DNA of 64,000 nucleotides from positions 64,426 to 128,425 of the forward strand of contig JAAXIC010000008.1 of NCBI GenBank assembly GCA_012270555.1, written 5' to 3'. The position numbers were made by a program, and so were the translations under genes. The notes under the pieces were generated by a model. The model was not told the origin of the DNA, ran no database searches, and worked only from the letters and a program-made list of their open reading frames with translations. This DNA is from Chloroflexota bacterium. Its GTDB lineage: Bacteria > Chloroflexota > UBA11872 > VXOZ01. Every line of letters starts with the position of its first letter. Positions within the stretch are counted from its first letter, which is position 1. This document shows positions 61,689-64,000 of this stretch, piece by piece.

Positions 61689-62406
61689 GAAACCCTCCTG
61701 TCTCAGGATACGTCGTTGTCCAGCTATGCCTGTGGCGGAGGCTGGCTATACGCTTCTGGAACATCCTCTGGAACCCGGCGACGTTCACGTCTTCGCTCCA
61801 CATTACCAACGCATCTTCGTGATTGTCACTGTAGTAACGCGGACGAATCCCCGTGGAGCGAAACGAGTATTTCTTATAGAGAGAACGCGCCAGGGAGTTG
61901 GAGACGCGAACCTCGAGTGTCACCCAGCGCGCTGCGAGGCCGATGGCCACGTCGATGAGCGCCGTGAGCATGAGCTCTCCAATATACTGGCCCCGCACGT
62001 CCGGCCGTGACGCGATGGTGGTAATGTGGGCCTCATCTACCATGAGCCAGAGCCCCCCATACGCTACCAAAGTCGGCTTTCCATACCGCCATTGCTGCTC
62101 CGGTCCCTTGTTGACTGACGGCAAGAGAGAGAGAGGAAACGGCCTTGGGCGCATTTGATTCGCTGCGGTCACGCGCGCATCTGTCGCGGCATCTGATATT
62201 GCATCCACGTCGCGAATAACCAGGTAGCGGGCAAGTTTGTTCTCAACGATCTCCCGGCGGTAGGCATTGCGCGGCCACGGCAGGGTGAAGGAGGCTTCCT
62301 CGATGCTGCGCACCTCAGCCACGTCCTCCAACTCCATTGGCTCTATCCGCAGCCTCATGGAGTAGGGTTCGGGACGTCCGTCATAGATGGCTTTTGGTTG
62401 TTCCAT
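61666..62406 (-). CDS. rimI: RimI-like ribosomal-protein/N-alpha acetyltransferase
   Basis: A 246-residue GNAT acetyltransferase. The core shows RIEPMELEDVAEVRSIEEAS, PWPRNAYRREI, the acetyl-CoA loop RPDVRGQYIGELMLTALI and VRVSNSLARSLYKKYSFRSTG, a RimI signature. It is longer than typical RimI (about 150 residues) because of a loop of about 40 residues (about residues 80-115) and an N-terminal extension. The linkage with tsaB and tsaD is common in bacteria. RimI acetylates the N-terminus of ribosomal protein S18 in E. coli, but broader targets are possible. Confidence 0.87.
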   Translation of the reverse strand: MEQPKAIYDGRPEPYSMRLRIEPMELEDVAEVRSIEEASFTLPWPRNAYRREIVENKLARYLVIRDVDAISDAATDARVTAANQMRPRPFPLSLLPSVNKGPEQQWRYGKPTLVAYGGLWLMVDEAHITTIASRPDVRGQYIGELMLTALIDVAIGLAARWVTLEVRVSNSLARSLYKKYSFRSTGIRPRYYSDNHEDALVMWSEDVNVAGFQRMFQKRIASLRHRHSWTTTYPETGGFLDDSARD

Positions 62407-62547
62407 TACGCTGCCCGCATGTCTGTCATTTCTCGTTCGCTGATGTCTGCGAGAAACATTGCTGCATTGCTGTGTCTCAAGGCTCTACGCTACCTCCTGG
62501 CTTGCGTGCGCAGATTAAGCAGAGGTGGCTGTGCGCCATCTGCTTTA

Positions 62548-63348
62548 TTAGGGAGACAACCCATCGATCATCGGGTGAATCCGGTGCAGCGGCACCTTGG
62601 CCGCGGGCCGTCGCAAGTAGTCCGGTTCCGCCGCGAGCGGATCAACCGTATATCCCTTGGCGAGATTCTCCGCGCCAAGCACCGCTACTGTGCCTGCCCG
62701 CCGGACACTGGAGAGCCCGGAGGGAAAGACTACAAGCTTCTTTTCAATACTCTCCTCGATTTGCGCTCTATGTTCCGCCGAAATCTCTCCGCAAATGACC
62801 GTCCGCTTCACGATTCTGTCGCAAATGTCCGTAATCCCCAAGATCGCGTAGTTCTCCAAGCGGCGCCAATTCTTGGCGACTGAACGATACCAGCCGACGT
62901 AGTACTCACCGCGTCCGGCCTCGAGCAAGGCACATACGTGAACTCTAGACGATTGCAGGTGGGGGTAAGCGATTGCGTCCAGGGTGGGCACGGTTACGAG
63001 CGGCACACCTAACGTTAGGCAAAATCCTTTGGCCATTGCCATGCCCACGCGCAGGCCGGAAAACGAACCGGGCCCGGAGACAACCGCTACCGCACTAATC
63101 GGAATCCGGCTCTGGGCAACGGTATGCAATCCATCCACGGTTGAGGCTGGCGCCTCACTTGCAGTTGGCGCGGGGGGCTCAGGCGCTTGACCGCTGCCGG
63201 CGATCATTGCCCAAAGCTGGTTGATGCTTGCCATGAGTTGCTCGGTAGCATGATACCCCGCAACCCAGTTAATCTCTCCCAGGATACGCTCGTTTGCGTA
63301 AAATGCCACACCAAGTTGCCGCGTAGACGTATCAATTGCCAAAAGCAT
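62548..63348 (-). CDS. tsaB: tRNA threonylcarbamoyladenosine biosynthesis protein TsaB
   Basis: TsaB is the non-catalytic ASKHA partner that forms a heterodimer with TsaD. The 266-residue protein has MLLAIDTSTRQLGVAFY at the N-terminus and VVSGPGSFSGLRVGMAMAKG, the dimerisation signature, followed by TLDAIAYPHL and EAGRGEYYVGWY. Metal-binding HxxxH is absent, as expected for TsaB. A Pro/Ala-rich insert of about 25 residues (near residue 60) is unusual. It is 24 bases downstream of tsaE and 141 bases upstream of rimI. Confidence 0.94.
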   Translation of the reverse strand: MLLAIDTSTRQLGVAFYANERILGEINWVAGYHATEQLMASINQLWAMIAGSGQAPEPPAPTASEAPASTVDGLHTVAQSRIPISAVAVVSGPGSFSGLRVGMAMAKGFCLTLGVPLVTVPTLDAIAYPHLQSSRVHVCALLEAGRGEYYVGWYRSVAKNWRRLENYAILGITDICDRIVKRTVICGEISAEHRAQIEESIEKKLVVFPSGLSSVRRAGTVAVLGAENLAKGYTVDPLAAEPDYLRRPAAKVPLHRIHPMIDGLSP

Positions 63349-63372
63349 TTTAAGAAGCTTACACCTAGCGTG

Positions 63373-63873
63373 CTAGAAACCAAACGCTAGCCTGCGATAT
63401 TCGTGAAGGATCTTTTGAAAACGGTCGCCCTCTGATGCAAAATGCAATGTCCGTTTCGTGTCCGTCATAATCTCGATGTTTATGTAGAGCCACGTCTCCG
63501 GCAGAAAGTCTCGCACCTTGCGGGCCCATTCGATGACACAGACTCCATCGCCTTCGAGGTATTCCTCAAGCCCAAGACCCCAGAGAGAGTCGCTGGAGTC
63601 TATGCGGTACAAATCTATATGAAAGAAAGGCAATCTGCCGGACTGATACTCCTTTATAAGCGTATAGGAGGGGCTCGTAACTTGCTCTTTTATCTCTAAG
63701 CCAAGCGCCACGCCTTGCGCAAATACGGTCTTGCCTGAGCCCATGGTGCCTTCCAGCAGGACAACACTGCCGGGCTCCACCAACGTTCCTAATCTCAACC
63801 CAAGGCGTTGAGTCTGCGCCTCACTGTGACTGATGCAATCGAGCTTCTTTTCCACATCTTTACTGGTCGACAC
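63373..63873 (-). CDS. tsaE: tRNA threonylcarbamoyladenosine ATPase TsaE
   Basis: TsaE is a P-loop ATPase that resets the TsaB-TsaD complex after each reaction. The 166-residue protein has the Walker A LLEGTMGSGKTVFAQG near residue 40, SPSYTLIKEY, and HIDLYRIDSSDSLWGLGLEE, all TsaE hallmarks. Its start is a GTG at 63873. The preceding gene's stop lies 12 bases upstream, so it is probably cotranscribed. It opens the tsaE-tsaB-rimI-tsaD run. Confidence 0.94.
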   Translation of the reverse strand: MSTSKDVEKKLDCISHSEAQTQRLGLRLGTLVEPGSVVLLEGTMGSGKTVFAQGVALGLEIKEQVTSPSYTLIKEYQSGRLPFFHIDLYRIDSSDSLWGLGLEEYLEGDGVCVIEWARKVRDFLPETWLYINIEIMTDTKRTLHFASEGDRFQKILHEYRRLAFGF

Positions 63874-63885
63874 CAGTGTATCCTC

Positions 63886-64000
63886 TCAAGCGCCAGCAAG
63901 CGGAATGCCGGCAGCGCCAAAGTGATCGAACCCCTCGTGGGAAAGCGGCACCACGTTTCCTCGTTCATCGCGCACGGTTACGGCTCCGCGCTGACCGGCT
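63886..64000 (-). CDS. C-terminal end of an unidentified protein (partial)
   Basis: The last 37 codons of a gene entering from the right edge, ending TGA at 63888-63886. The visible part reads GQRGAVTVRDERGNVVPLSH and then EGFDHFGAAGIPLAGA. It is too short for a family call. It is 12 bases upstream of tsaE on the same strand and likely in its operon. Confidence 0.55.
   Translation of the reverse strand, partial: AGQRGAVTVRDERGNVVPLSHEGFDHFGAAGIPLAGA

Overview
The window looks like a chromosomal stretch of a GC-rich bacterium, most plausibly a member of the Chloroflexota. This is an inference from gene content, not from a marker tree. The pointers are an alternative complex III operon, a glutamate-mutase-L-like ASKHA protein followed by an unknown partner, a SpoIID protein with tandem 'FPETG...FGYPI' repeats, and a Ycf45/SpoIIIAA-like R3H ATPase. 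No rRNA, prophage, transposase or CRISPR array was seen.

Layout. 1-7.8 kb (mostly minus): a cut-off threonine aldolase, an AIR-synthase-like protein, RNA ligase RtcB with its activator archease, a large PHP-type metallohydrolase, a Gfo/Idh/MocA oxidoreductase and an orphan nitrile-hydratase-alpha-like protein. 7.9-18.3 kb (plus): tRNA-Gly and trigger factor, then rsgA, gmk, a PriA that has lost its helicase motifs, def, fmt, an R3H ATPase and a phosphoglucose/phosphomannose isomerase. 18.4-20.6 kb: a restriction-modification pair whose two genes lie in one frame and are separated only by a TAG. 20.8-22.7 kb: a TIM-barrel protein and D-glycerate dehydrogenase. 22.9-28.4 kb (minus): the rod-shape cluster mreB-mreC-mreD-mrdA-rodA. 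28.7-32 kb: ridA, a nitrilase-family enzyme, gltX and tRNA-Ser. 32.1-35 kb: the MutL-like protein and its partner. 36-38.7 kb: a secreted protein with lamin-tail domains joined by Pro/Thr linkers. 38.7-43.4 kb: two amidohydrolases, a sugar isomerase-like TIM barrel, a sulfatase and a small membrane protein. 43.7-51.8 kb: a complete alternative complex III operon (pentaheme ActA, split ActB, two NrfD-type subunits, ActD, monoheme ActE, a small membrane protein). 52-56.6 kb: a rhodanese, a beta-propeller lipoprotein and the SpoIID protein. 57-59.1 kb: thrS with a long regulated leader. 59.2-64 kb: a LarA-family protein, then tsaE-tsaB-rimI-tsaD, most of the t6A tRNA-modification set.

How the genes work together. 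Several blocks serve translation and its quality control (gltX, thrS, def, fmt, tig, rsgA, tsaBDE, tRNAs), cell shape (mre/mrd/rod), RNA repair (rtcB plus archease) and respiration (complex III alternative).

The most notable signal is upstream of thrS. A sigma-70-like promoter is followed by a 31-codon leader reading frame with a good ribosome-binding site and three consecutive threonine codons, and then by mutually exclusive hairpins ending in a U-tract terminator. This is the architecture of classical ribosome-mediated transcription attenuation, applied here to threonyl-tRNA synthetase.
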